64,000 nt of DNA from Pinus tabuliformis (taxonomy: Eukaryota > Streptophyta > Pinopsida > Pinales > Pinaceae): positions 1,016,774,514 to 1,016,838,513 of the forward strand of contig CM062804.1 of the NCBI GenBank assembly GCA_031772625.1, written 5' to 3'. Below the pieces are notes generated by a model. It saw nothing but the letters and a program-made list of their open reading frames with translations, was not told the DNA's origin and searched no databases. A program made the translations under genes and the position numbers. This document shows, piece after piece, positions 22,986 through 35,516 of this stretch. Every line of letters starts with the position of its first letter. Position 1 is the first letter of the stretch.

Positions 22986-24589
22986 TATATTAATTCAAAA
23001 TGTTAATTTGGAGCACAACTATTACATCAAAACACATAAAGGTAGTGTAGATCCTAGTTAGACAAACTAAGCAAAATAGATCCTCCAAGCTACCCATATC
23101 CCCAAGATGTGAAGTTATTACTACATCGAAACTAGGATACTGAGAAGTAAATACTTTCCAAAATACCCCCATAATTTTACATATTTTAAAACACATATTA
23201 CTTGGTATGTTGAGGAGGAGTAAGATGATTGTAGGCTATACCCATTTCCATAGCAGGGACTAGTTCATTTAAGTCAAGGACAACAAACTTGATAGAGCTG
23301 ATGGAGTTATTAGAAGATGAAGGACCAAAGTGACTTTAACTAATAAAAATGTGCAATTCTTCCAGTTATGGCCACATATAAGAGAGCTCATCCTCTCATC
23401 TCTATATTAGACTTCAATGATCAATAATAATTTCCATGGTTGTTGTAATACTAGAGACCAGTTGATTATGTTTTAACTAAAGGACATGGATCTCTTCTTG
23501 CATATTTTGCACATGGTCCAACAATTGTTATTGTGGATCTTTTGAGTTGCTTGACATCTAAGCGAATAGTTATCCAATGCCTGTTAAATTCTTCTGAGTC
23601 ACCAAACTCAAGTCGGTCACCAGAGGCTGAACACAAATTACTTGGCCAACAAATCTTCTATATAGTAAGTGCTAGGGGCATTGAGAGAAAGGCCTATGAT
23701 GTCCTGGAACCTCAAGGATTTTGGTGTTTTTCCATGAACAAGCACAACACCATAGCTACATTCTTGATTCAAACATATTACAACTAGTAGCATAGGGGGA
23801 CAGAGGGAAGTTACCCCCTTTGGCTTGAATTTCCATATATAAATAAAAACTTGCTTCCATTACATACAAAGAACCCCCCCCCCCAGCCACAAACTTCTAA
23901 TAATTGACAAAAAAAAAACTAAATCTACCTCAATACATCGACACCCAAAGATACCCAAATTTTACAGACCCTATGATGTAAGAAAACCATGTTGATGCAT
24001 TTCATTATCTGGAAATACACAAACTAGGAATGCCATGCTACAAGGCTAACATGCTCTAGAGGTCAATGTTTTGGCTACCTGTAAAAAAGAGGTTAGCCAT
24101 TGTGGATAACATGCATTGACCCTTTCTTATCTTGAAAAAGCATACTTGAACAACACAATAGAGCCACCAATTCAATCCATGACATTAATAATTTCCAATT
24201 TCACCTAGATTCACCTAACGCAAGACTAGTTGAATATGAGACTATATAGAAGCCATATTATTCAAATACTCAAACATGGATGGTCTATGGTGATACTGAT
24301 GATACAGGCATGAGAATGATTGAAGTTTGTCTTCCTTCCACATGCTACCCAACTATATAGCATGTCAAAATCTATATAGCATATTACACCAAGAACAAAA
24401 TGAGGTAGGGTTATAACTAACTACCAATTCTCCCATCGTACCTTTTATAAATTTCATTGCATGCAATGGACTTTGAGAGTGAGCCACATCTCATGAGGAT
24501 CTTTGTGACATGTGGTCAATATTTAGAGTGAGCATTCTCTTATTTGAATTCATGGAATTAAAAATTATGGAATTAGGCAAAAAGATACT
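22986..24589. other. non-coding, no feature recognised
   Basis: The right half may be the 3' UTR of the minus-strand L1 fragment that ends near 24590. The frame at 23533-23787 (plus) has no domain. A run of 11 C residues lies near 23874-23884. Confidence 0.3.
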
Positions 24590-26490
24590 TGTCCATTAAC
24601 CTTTAGTTCACTTGGTTCTAAACTAGCTCCTTTTTTGACCATGTTATATGCTTCTTGATTGTTTATGAAAAGAACATGCTACATTTTGTAGGATTGGAAC
24701 AGGGTAGAATAATTTTTATTCTTTTCTTAATATTCTTCAACCTATTGTCATGAGGAAGGGAATCGGTAACCAGATGGTGGTTGAGGAGCTTTCAATCACC
24801 AAGGATTATCAGTGAAGATATCTTATTAGCATGTTTTAGAATCAATCCTTGTAACAACGCATAAGCTTATGCTTGATTACTGGAGGTTGATCCCAGACCC
24901 CATGAATAGGAAATTTTAATATTTCCTCCAGTGAAAAAAATAACACCCCCCCAACCCGACACTTGCCATCACTGGATTACTCTTTGAAGCACCATCAAGC
25001 AAAGAGTATAATGGGCCTTAACATCAAGCCAATGATCAAAGTCTTTCTTAGAGAGTCATTGCAACCTAGCTTCCTTATGAGAATAATTCCTTGAAGAGGA
25101 AGAGAGCATACAAGAAACTTGAGCTAGGAATTGCGCTAACTAAGACTTTTTCCATATCATCCATCATTTGAGTAAATGACTTTACTTGGGATTTATGGGA
25201 CCATAACTCAAAATACAATGAATGATATTTTGAAGCCATGGAAACGGGTTGAAGTGCCTTGTAATGGAATATGACTTTGTTACTGGCTAAACATATTTCC
25301 CAACATATGAATTTCGACAAATCTAGCCTAACTTTCTTTAAGGATGGCTTACCAATCAACATCCCCACGTAATTTTTATCAAATTCCACATTTGTTTAAT
25401 TTTTTTGCAATAAGAATTTTGTGATGAGCTAAAGATCAGGAAAAAAATATTTATTCAAGGACATTATTTGAGGTCCACACATTTAAACATGTAAAATATT
25501 TAGGAGGAACACCTTGATGAAAAAGTAAAGACAAGTAACCCTCCTTTACAAAATATTATGCAATCTACGAACCATAAGCCTCCTTCTCTTCTTTGTGACT
25601 AGGGGCACAACTAGGTAAATGATCTTCAATGGAGAAAGAAAATATCCTTAAGTGCATTGGTGCAATTTGGAGGTCCTAGGCAATCGAGTGACCATCATTT
25701 GCTCAAAGAGAAATATCCTAGAGAGAGTGCTTTCCTTGAGCCTATATCCATTCACGAAGAGGGAGAAGGGATGCAAGGTGGGAAGCCCAAGATTCCACAA
25801 GTCCAAATCAATATGTTTCCCATTATCTAGGATCCAAGTTATATGATCCTTAAAGGGAAGAAACTATTAACAAAAGCTTCTAGATAGGTGAGCCACCCTG
25901 AACATAGGATGGGAAATCCAAACAGCTTAATCGATCTCCAGAGAAATGTTTAAGTCATTTTACACTTTTTGGTCATTCATCTTCATGAGAGATGAATGTG
26001 ATACCAACACCATGCCAATGGAGAGATTCATTAAGGAGGTATCTATTATGCCTAATCCATGATGAATTTTTTGGAGTGTGAATGGTTGCCCACTTCACCA
26101 GATGGAATTTTGTAGAATTGGATTTTCCTCCTTGCACCAATTTTTTTTTAAATTTCTCTTTCCCTCTACACATGAATCCTTGAAGGAGAAAGTAATGATG
26201 ATAATTGGTATAAAAGAAGAGATGACAAGACTAATTTAATAAGAATTACTCCTTCGACTGCATTTAACTAATGGGCACCCCATTGGCCAAATTTCAATCT
26301 AAATTTAGATACAATTGGAGCCCAATGTTGGTGGGAATGAGACTTTGGTTGATTGGTGTTCTCAGGTATTTAAATTCCTTCCACGCATCCACAATATGGA
26401 ATCTTAGAGTGGGAAGTAGCTATCCCTGGATTAGTTTGTTGACATTCCAAGTGTAAACATGGATTTTTTTCTCTATCTATCGTTCCTTCT
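24590..26490 (-). mobile_element. L1-type LINE ORF2 fragment: RT C-terminus to RNase H
   Basis: On the minus strand from 26490 the translation gives WKEFKYLRTPINQ (the KYLGxPL block after the RT core), then KKLVQGGKSNSTKFHLVKWATI near 26090-26150, then HITWILDNGKHIDLDLWNLGLP near 25800, and LDGASKSNPVMAS near 24965-25010, the first catalytic block of the RNase H domain of plant L1 elements. ALLQGLILKHANKISSLIILGD follows near 24830. Stops and frameshifts are frequent, so it is old. It is cut off at 26490 by the LTR of the 32-kb complex; the RT core expected further upstream is not seen in the window. Confidence 0.75.
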
Positions 26491-28811
26491 TGTTGTCACT
26501 GCTACAACACCCTCCAAACTTTTGGCCTGCACCAAATTTCAAATCCCACCTTGGTCTTTTGTATAGTTGTCGCAAGCATTGAAATCCATTCCATATGTTT
26601 TCTTTGAGTGTTTTGGTCGCTTTTGCAAGAAAGGTAAAATGTCATATTTTCACATGTTAGTTGTCGCACAATGTATATAAGCTTGTTTTGGGGGTCTCAA
26701 GGGGATATCTTTGTGCAAATGAGTTGTTATAACCATGTAAACATTCATCATACTCATTCCCAAAGTTTTAAGCAATGTCGCATAAGTGTCGTCACGGTTG
26801 TCGCAAAGTGTATCTTTGGTGTCACACTTGTCGTAAGTCATCACGAAGTTGTCGCACTGAGGGAAATGTGTGGTTCATGTGTCATGGGTAATTTATGTTG
26901 TTGTGTCATCAAGTTCTCCTAAGTGTGTGGTCATAGTCAAGTCATCTCACTGATCAAATCAAATCACTAACCCCACACTTAGCCAAATTTCAGAAATTTC
27001 CCAGCAACTTAGCTTCATCTGACCTTCCCCAACTGCGCATTGTGTAGTTCTAACCCTCAAGCTACAAAATTTTCCCTTGACACTATGCAATGCGTAGTTC
27101 CTTCCTCCTAGGACTATGCACTGTGCAATTCCAGTGCTCAAGCCTAGACCTTGGCCCCCATAATTGCACAATCCATCCCTCCATCCTCACCTCAACTGCA
27201 CATTGTGCAGTCTTTGAGCTAAAGATCAGCCCTTGAGCTCTTGAGCTATGCAATTGCATAGTTACCCAAACTCCTTTACCTTTTGGGATTGCGCAATAGG
27301 CTGAACCAGTACCCATCTGCTCAGCCTATCACACTGACCTCCCAGACTCTGCAGTTTCCTACCTCGGTCCAGCATGAATTGCATATTGTGCAGTCTCAAT
27401 GCTCAATCTTCACCCCTGATTGCCTAAGTTGCGCAATTGCGCAGTTACTAAGCCTATTCTTAAGCTTGCAACCCAATTCTAGCTTTGTCAGTTGATCAAT
27501 ATGTAGCATCTTAGACTGGGGGTTTATCGAACTGGAGTTATCTCGTCATGAGTGAATTGCAGATGCAAGTACTCTATCATACCATGACAGGATGATGAAG
27601 AAGGAGATGGAGTAGGGAAACATGCTGAAAAGACACCTCGGTAGTTGATTATGCAAGCTGATCAATCAAGCGAAAGAAAAGGGACACTAGTTTGCGACCA
27701 CAACTCAAGACTTGATACCATTGAAGACTTCCTACCTCTAAGCCATAAGGAGGTGGACAAAAGAACATCCTCAAGGAGACATATACCAAGGAGCAGTAGT
27801 AGTGGCTTGACATTTCCCTGTCATCAAGTAGTCTAAGTTAGCAGTTTCATGTCATGTCATGAGTTGTCATATGCCACATAATTATTGTGGATCATGTAAA
27901 TTCTTATTCAAAATGTATTGTGAAGTGGAAGTCCAAAGGACACCTATAGAATATGAAGAGTCATGTAAAGTCAACAAATTCATGGGAAGTCAAACAGTCA
28001 TAGGGTAGTCAAAGAGTCATAAGGGAGGTGAAGCATCACCTCGTTCATTATATATACACCCTCATTGTATGAGCAAACGACTTTTCACCTTGGCTCCTTC
28101 TGCAAGGCATTAGAGAGATAGACTAGTTTTTTTGGGGAGAAAGGAGTGGCTCCAACGCTCCACTATTGGAGCTAGTGGTGTTCATTATATTATCCAAGAA
28201 CTTTTACTTAATATATAAATCTTGATGGCCAACACATTCTTCATATATGGATTATGAATATTTGTAAGATTATTTTGTGAATGTTCGTAACTCATGTTTG
28301 CTTTCACTTGTACTAAGGTAGTTGAACTATTTTGGTTATTTTAGTGCTTATCATATTGAGAATGTGTTGTAATGGTTGCTAAGACTGCCACATCTCTGTG
28401 GACTATTCTACTAGATGTTAGACAAACATTTCTTGATTAAGTTGGTAGCATGACTGTCACATCTTTGTGGACAATTCCACTAGATGTTAGACGAATTCTT
28501 CCTATTTGTGTGTGTTTCTACTAGAGTGGTACTATTACCTCTCTCTTAGAGGCTCACCTTTTCTTCCCCTCCGCAGTAGAAGAACCTTGACACAGCTACA
28601 ATTGAACATTCACCAGGCACACTCACTTGTTTTTCGAAAGTACATGTGCATCCCTCTCCCTTTTTGACAGTTAGAGCCAGGGAAAATCTTTAAGAAATCG
28701 AAAATCGTGCCATATTCTGGATGGGGCTGTTATCCCAAATGATGTGAGGTCTAATTGGGACCACATATCGGGGATACCCCTTGAATGTTGGTGGGTCTAA
28801 CATCGACAACA
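26491..28811 (+). repeat. 5' LTR of E1
   Basis: TGTTGTC...GACAACA ends. It contains imperfect repeats built on TGCGCA/TGTGCA motifs at 27020-27445, among them the perfect palindrome TGCGCAATTGCGCA (27430-27443). The second copy is the 3' LTR at 56233-58549. Confidence 0.85.
28049..28056 (+). promoter_or_regulatory. candidate TATA box of E1 LTR
   Basis: TATATATA in the last third of the LTR. The 3' LTR has TATATGTA at the equivalent place near 57784. The region downstream would be R/U5. An alternative TATATAA lies at 26674-26680 and is also conserved in the other LTR. Confidence 0.4.
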
Positions 28812-28815
28812 ATTA

Positions 28816-28833
28816 TGGCGCTAGAAGTAGGGC
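28816..28833 (+). promoter_or_regulatory. primer binding site of E1
   Basis: TGGCGCTAGAAGTAGGGC begins four bases after the LTR end. It closely resembles the TGGCGCTAGAAGGAGGG primer site used by plant Ogre/Tat elements (tRNA-Arg, from memory). Confidence 0.7.
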
Positions 28834-28845
28834 AGCTAGATTTTT

Positions 28846-30297
28846 ATGGCTGATAACCTTACCCAGCCAAATCTTACTTCTTTTGGTCAAGGCATCAATA
28901 TTCCCAACACCTCCCCTGCTCATATTCCTAAAGTTGGTGATTCTTCTCAGCCTCGTATTGGAAAAACTTGTGAAATCTCATACAAGCATAACCAGGCCAT
29001 CCAACCCATAACCTACAAGTTTGCAAAGGCTATTGGATTGATTCCTAGAGTACACAATCTTCCTTATTTTCCCAAGAAGCACGCAACCACTCCTACTAGG
29101 ATAATGGTTTCAACAGTGGAAGATCTGGTTCTCTCTGCCCTCAAAGAGTTAGTAGAGACTGTAGAAAGTGCAGAGAAACTAGAACAACCTCCATATTTTG
29201 ATGGCGGTGACACGGATAATGTTGTACACTCGAGCAATACTTTTCACGGGTTATGAGGTGAAGAAGAAGAAGAGGATCCTTCATATTCCAAAGGAGAATA
29301 AGATCCATTAGATTCTGACGAAGAGGAGGAGAACAATGACGAAGACATAGTAGACCAAGATTTGGGCTGGATGACTCAGGGCCCACTTGCATTGTCAGGT
29401 GTGTTACACAAGAAGTCGAGGCACCTGCAAAAGCTATGAACAAAGTATGACCCTAACAAAGCAGTGAAGGCGAAGGATCACCTAGACAACTTCTACCTGC
29501 ATTTGCAAATGCTTGAGGTACGTTACGATGATGTTGCTTGTAGACTTTTTCCATGTACCTTATATGGTAGAGTAACTGTATGGTATCACAACCTTCCTTC
29601 AAACTCAATCCATAATTGGATGGGTTTTAAGAAAATATTTCTTGAGAAATCTATTGATGATAAAACCCCCGCCATGATTTTAAGCGAGCTAGGTAGTCTT
29701 AAGATGGAGCAGAAAGAGAACGTAAAAGATTCCAATCAGAGGTTTAACCATATCTTGAATAGATTTATGGCAAACATAAAACCTCAAGACTCCATCACTA
29801 TTGATTATTACACATTTGCCTTACCAACGGGCATTATGCAGTTCGTGAAAATCACTGTGAAGCCAACATTAGCTGAAAATTACAAAGAAGCGATCACAAT
29901 TGAAAAGGACTTGCACGCGATTGGAATCATTGCAGATGATGAACCAACAAAGGACTCCAAAGACATGGGTAAAAGGTCTCAGGCCTCTATAAGTAAGGCC
30001 AAGGAGAAAGAAGCAATTGATCTTGAGAGCTTGAAATGCACCATCAAGTCTCTATTCAATGAATTGGCAGAGTTAAAACAAAGGTCAAGCAAGACCACCA
30101 CAAGCAACATGCCTCCTAAATTCAACTTTCCGGGAAGGGTTTCCAACTCTGACAGTAGTTGCAATCAGTCAACCAAGTCTGCACACAACTCGAATGTTGT
30201 GCTAAATGTTGAGAGTATGGGTATGGATCAATATTCTTCGTTCCATCAAGAGTATCATTCAGAAAAAAAACATGCCTGCAATGGAACCACAACATGA
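28846..30297 (+). pseudogene. gag of E1, three in-frame stops
   Basis: A single reading frame from the ATG at 28846 to the stop at 30297, interrupted only by stops at 29254 (TGA), 29299 (TAA) and 29437 (TGA). The product would be a capsid-type Gag of about 480 residues. An N-terminal linker is followed by an acidic stretch (EEEEEDPS, then DSDEEEENNDED). The conserved Gag block includes AKDHLDNFYLHLQMLEV, CTLYGRVTVWYHNLPSNSI and LNRFMANIKPQDS. The C-terminus is Lys/Ser-rich and no zinc knuckle is evident. Gag would package the element RNA in cytoplasmic particles. The start lies 13 bases after the primer site, so there is almost no leader. Confidence 0.8.
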
Positions 30298-30438
30298 ACT
30301 CTCTTGCTGCACATTTTATTGATACAATACTTTCAGATGACCAGACTAAGCCAACGAAAGAGAAGGAAGAGAATGTTGTTGCCAAAGAAACTACACGTAG
30401 TGAATACACGCAATTGTGTTTTTGCAACTGAGAAGAAG
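30298..30438 (+). other. E1 gag-pol spacer up to the nested insertion
   Basis: Internal E1 sequence between the gag stop and the chromovirus-like insertion. It ends with the target duplication AGAAG at 30434-30438. Confidence 0.6.
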
Positions 30439-31062
30439 TGATCCGGATTTAAACAGGAACGCAACAAATTACAAAGATAACCATAAATACAAAGATACAA
30501 CAAAAGTAATACTTCATTTCATTAATGTAAAATACTAAAATATGCTTACAAACATAAATGAAAATAAACTAGCTCGGGCGATGGTAGCTTATCTTTGAGG
30601 AGAGATGTGGCGGCTACATGCCTTTGAACTGTCTTGCAATGAGACTCGAAGGCCTCTTTATTATTGAGAAACAATGGAAAACCCTAAACATCCAAAACCC
30701 TAACCCTAGGAGATGAAGTGCCAAACTATGGGCCCCTTTTTGGGTAAATTGGTACATCAACTTCTCGAGGTCGTAACTTTGGCATACGATCTCCGTTTGA
30801 TGCGCACAATACCTCGTTAGAAAGATCTATCTAAGGACTACAACTTCGGGATGAGAAACATGGGGTCCATGAACCCATGTTGCTCCTAGTTTTCCAAAAA
30901 AAATGTCGTTTAGGGCCTCAAAACAGCTCTGGAAGTTCAGGACCCGAAAAACTGCAAAAAATAGTAAATTGTGCTACAAATAAGGACACTGAAAAACTGA
31001 AAGAAACAATGGTGGGGGTCCAAGTGGAATTGGTAGGTGACCACCAATATCCACCTAGATCA
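30439..31062 (-). repeat. 3' LTR of E3
   Basis: 624 bp, paired with 37248-37868 (621 bp). Confidence 0.9.
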
Positions 31063-31075
31063 TTCTTCCCCCCTT
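31063..31075 (-). promoter_or_regulatory. polypurine tract of E3
   Basis: The minus strand reads AAGGGGGGAAGAA directly before the 3' LTR start TGATC. It would prime plus-strand synthesis. It overlaps the last bases of the gag-pol stop codon (TAA at 31076-31074). Confidence 0.85.
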
Positions 31076-32595
31076 AGGAAGCAGTGGTCCCCATTACGTT
31101 AAGTTCCTCCATGAGATGAGGAAACTTCCGCTGAACTTGGTCCCTCGTGAGCCACTTGCCCTAGTGAAGGAGTTGGCCTACTTTGACAACTCGATACAGT
31201 TGGATCTTCTGCTGGAGAGTGTACTTGATCTGCGTGTCCATTATCTGATTAGTTGTAGCTTGTTCCATGCAATCTGGATTTAACTCTATTGGTGTGAGCT
31301 ATTATGCAATATTAGATGTGTCTAGTAATGGTGGAAAGTATCGTTGAAGGTGGTCCACATTGAACACTGGGTGCAGGCCAAGGAATGGGGGAATGTTGAG
31401 CTCAAACGCATTGTCTCCCATAACCTTGGTAATGGTATAAGGACCATATCGGAGTGGTATGAGTTTCCGATAGGCTCCAATAAGGCGTTCCTTTTGCAAA
31501 TGCAACTGGACTTTGTCGCCCACCTGAAACTTGTGTGGCACCCGATGTTGATCATGTCGTTGCTTGTACTTGGCATTTGATTTCTCTAGAATGTTGTGGA
31601 CCTACTGGCGGATATGTTGGATGTGCTCAATGAAGTTGTTTTCCTTATCTGTTTCGGACTGGATATGAGCCAAATTTGCTTGAGTAGCTGCAAATGGCAT
31701 GGCCACATCAATGGGACATAGTGGTTAGAATCCCAAGCCCACCTGAAAAGGGTTGTGGCCAGTTGAGTTGTGGAGAGCCTAGTTATAGTTGTGTTGAACA
31801 TAGGGGAGGCTCTCATCCCATGTGCGTGGATTCTTTGAGTTGTACATGCGCATAATGTGTACAATCATCATGTTGAAAACCTCTGTCTGGCCATTAGTTT
31901 GGGGATGGAAGGTTGTGGACTTAGTGAGTTTGGTGTCCAGCATCGACTAGAGACTGGACCAAAATGTACTAAGGAACCTGTTGTCTTGATCCGAGATGAT
32001 AGACTGTGGGATCCCAAAGTGTACCCACACTCGTTCAAAGAAGAGTTTAGCAGTGGCTTCTGCTGTGATATTCTTCTTGCAAGCCGCCATAATGGTCATC
32101 TTTGAGAACTTGTCGACGACCACAAAAACACAGTCGTTTCCATGATTAGTAGAAGGAAGGCTCGACATGTAATCAGATATGGATTCCCAAGGTCGACTAG
32201 GGGTAGGCAGCGGAGTATAGAGGCCTTGCTTCTTGATGGTCGGTTTGGAAATGGCGCAGGCAGTGCAGGATCTGATGTACTTTTCGACATCCTGTTGAAG
32301 ATTCGACCAATAGAAATACTTCTGCAGTACTGCCACTGCTTTCTCGACCCCGAAATTCGCAGCAACCTGACTTTAGTGTGCTTCACAAATCATCTTGGCA
32401 CACTCACTTGAAGGAACACAAAGGTGACCCAGGTGGCATAACAGGGCATCTTGGAGGTGAAAATTTGGAACATGCTGACCCTCCAAGAGTGTCTGGTATG
32501 TGTGGCCAAATTCTGGGTCGCTTTTGTATAGAAGTGGCCAATCAGAAGTCTTGTGCCCACAAGAGTTGAGCACGGTGGTTGATGCCATGATCGGT
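31074..32595 (-). pseudogene. integrase and chromodomain-like tail of E3
   Basis: On the minus strand the zinc-binding N-terminus runs through CEAHYS... to YIRSCTACAISKP. The catalytic core begins at WESISDYMSSLPSTNHGND and includes FFERVWVHFGIPQSIISDQD. The DDE first aspartate lies in the DYMSSLP block and the second in ISDQD. The GPY/F module reads LRYGPYTITKVMGDNAFELN, followed by FNVDHLQRYFPPLL. A C-terminal stretch ending in KWLTRDQVQRKFPHLMEEL resembles a decayed chromodomain, the histone-tethering module of chromoviruses. Frames change between 31950 and 31550, and a stop lies within the tail. The reading frame is the one that begins with gag at 37118, which is typical of single-ORF chromoviruses. 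Confidence 0.8.
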
Positions 32596-34153
32596 TGATC
32601 CAAATGGATCCTAGAAAACCCTCTAAGTCTCTTAAATATCAAAACTATCGCATGAGAAGAATTTTTAGAAAAGTCAGATAACATTATCGAGAGGCAAAAA
32701 CATAAAGAAAACAATGAAATGAAGCCTATCGGAGGGCAACAGAGCAATGCACAGGAGTTGTTGGATCTGGCCAATCAATAGTCCAGATCCGATCGACAAA
32801 TCACCATCGGCAATGGCAAAGGGAGGCTATTGGCAGAGACCACATGGAATATGCGACAACGATTAGCGGGGTCAATGAGGACCGTCGATCAAGTACGCAG
32901 ATCAACGGCCCAAGTCTAATCGCGATATCGCGATCGACGATTACATAGGAGTGCTTACAAGCGCCCTGGGGTCTATGTGATATGTGAGTGCAATCACATC
33001 GCAAGATCGCATTGGAGCAACACCACGGAGCGGGGGGGCCGATACCTACACGACTTGGGATATATATCCGGAGCCTACAGGGTTATGAATGCCATTTCAT
33101 AAATATTTCAAGTCTGCCATAAAGCCGTTTTGCGATATTTTAAGTGTTTTAATGTATTTTTTAATACAAAGGGAAACCAGACCCAAAAGGGTTGATACAT
33201 GTAGGTGTATATATTTTGATATCCGAAACAAGCGGGATTTCAGGCAGGCCTTAGGCAATAAGTGGTTTTGGCCAGGCTCCACCCGAGCCCATACACTGGC
33301 TACCACGTGTCTAAGCCCTGGAGAGAGAAAACCACCCTTTTCAGGCGGTTAACCCCCGTACGCATGAGCCGCCCGAAATGAACCTCAGCCGTTGGATCTA
33401 GATCTCTCAGATCAATGGTAGAGATGCGATAAGCGATATAAAGATGGAATGCGAAGGGAATAAAGGGCGGAATTAATGATTTTTGAAGTCCGATAGACAC
33501 ATTTGGGCGGATTTTCACAATTTTTAGTATGTTTCTTTGTGTAAACAGAGAACGCTGTTTCTCGGAATTTCAAAGGCCCAATGACCCATTCCGTTATAGA
33601 ACAGGTGGCCACCATCCCTGAAGGCGTTTAGCAATGATTACTAATGCTCAGAAGGGGATCTGAGCGAACAGAGGCTGGGAAGCCAGAGAACCGAGAAAGA
33701 GAAATGAATAGACGATGTTAATTGGCTTTAAAGCCACAGAAGGCAGAAGATAGAGACAAGTAGTGCTGAGACAGAGAGAAAACAGAGACAGAGAGTCAGT
33801 GAGGAGAGTCTGTGTACTCGGAAAGACTTGGGGGATCCAAGTAAAGCCTTGTTGTTTTGTATCTGTTGTGTGAGACTCAGATTGAGCTCACTTTTGTAAG
33901 AACTCTTATTCTAAAGACATAATAGAGAGGTCACCATTGAAGGTCGGACTAGGAGACATAGCCTAGGAGTGTTGGGTGAACTCCTTATTAAACTTGTTGT
34001 GTTTATGTGTGTTTGTCTATTATGTTCTTTAACTGCTTCATTGTCTATGTATTTCGCAATCTTATCGATCCATTGCAAAAAGAAACATAGGAAAATCCAT
34101 GCATATGAGTCTGTAATACCTTAATAATTGTCTAAGATCTCATTTTCAGATCA
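32596..34153. mobile_element. solo LTR inside E3
   Basis: TGATCC...GATCA inverted ends, flanked by the perfect 5-bp repeat TCGGT (32591-32595 and 34154-34158). It separates the RNase H end of E3 (QQFHLNIKYKK near 34210) from its integrase start, where intact relatives have continuous coding sequence. It is 1558 bp with no internal region. A GATATAAAGATGG TATA-like string near 33434 and the transcript-like 3' part suggest plus orientation, but this is uncertain. I see no second copy in the window. Because insert plus duplication is 1563 bp (a multiple of three), the flanking frame is the same on both sides. Confidence 0.8.
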
Positions 34154-34159
34154 TCGGTG

Positions 34160-35516
34160 ATTGATTGAGGCAATATGTAACATTATTGGTGCTGCACTTC
34201 TTATACTTGATATTCAAATGGAACTGTTGCAGGTATGTGGACTACTTCTAATGGCGATCATTCTGCAACTTCCCTTGCGTCTGTATGAACTGCAGGGGCC
34301 AGTGGTCTGTGTGGATGACCGTTTCCTTTCCCAAAATGTAATGCTTCCATTATCGCTAGGCCTGCACAATGGAATACATATCTTTTTCATAAGTGGGATA
34401 CTTCCGGGCTGTGTCTGAAAGTGTCTCACTATGATATGCCACTGGATGTCCGTGTTGAGTAAGGACTGCCCCAATAGCATAGTCAGAGGCATTTGTCTTG
34501 ATCTCAAATGGTTGTTGCAAGTCTGGTAATGCGAGCACTGGTGCTGAGCAGAGGCGATTTTTCAACTCTGTGAATGCCTTTTTTTGGGATTCAGACCAAT
34601 TTTTTTTTGCTTTCGCTCCTTCGTTGGTGACTTGACCCAAGGGCCAAGTGATATGAGAAAATCCCAACACGAACCTGCGGTAGAAGTTAGCAAGACCCAG
34701 AAAGCTGCGGAGCTCTGTCATAGTGGTTGGATATGGACAATCTCGAATGACTTGGATCTTGGCTGGATCCACATTCACCCCCTGTTCATCAATAATGTAT
34801 CCCAGATACTGAACTTGGGTCATTCTAAAAGCGCATTTCTCTAAATTGGCACATAACTTGTGTTGCCGCAGTGTTTGGAGAACCTATCAGATGTGGTGGA
34901 GGTGCTCTTCCCAACTTTGGCTGAAGATCAGGATGGCATCCAAGTATACCACTACAAATGAGTTGGTGAATGGTTGCAGTATGTCATCTATTAGCCTCAT
35001 GAAGGTTGCAGGAGCATTTGTCAACTCGAAAGGCATAACCAACCATTCAAAAAGGCCCTCCTTGGCTTTGAAGGCAGTCTTCCACACATTAGAGGGTTCG
35101 ATTGGTACCTAGTGATATCCTGACTTCAAATCGATCTTGCTGAAATATTTTGCCCCCTTTAGTTGGTCCAGAAGGTCATCAATCCGTGAGATCGGGTACC
35201 TATTTCGGACAGTGATCTTGTTCAGCTCCCGATAGTCAATACAGAGTCTCCAAGTCTCATCCTTCTTCTGTACCAGCACAATCGGGCTACCACAGGGCGA
35301 TGAACTTGGTCGGATGTGACCTTTCTACAACATCTCCTGAATCTGCCTCTTGGTTTCATCGTTCTCCAGAACGGAGCACAGATAGATTGGTCCATTGGGC
35401 AGTGATGCACCTGAGGTCAAATCGATGGAGTGCTTGACCTAACAGTGTAGAGGAACCCCTGCGGGGGAGGTGAAGATGTCCTCGTACTCCTCCACGACCT
35501 TGTCCATCTGTAGTTG
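34160..35516 (-). pseudogene. RT and RNase H of E3
   Basis: Minus-strand RT blocks: VWKTAFKAKEGLFEWLVMPF and NAPATFMRLIDDILQPF (34887-35087), then FVVVYLDAILIFS, where the second aspartate of the YxDD catalytic pair has become alanine. Downstream come YLGYIIDEQGVNVDPAKIQ, FLGLANFYRRF and the RNase H start PFEIKTNASDYAIGAVL (the usual first aspartate is Asn) with YPTYEKDMYSIVQA. A frameshift at about 34356 moves the RNase H end into another frame, and the upstream RT part is broken by stops near 35410 and 35330. The element could not supply its own reverse transcriptase. Confidence 0.85.
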
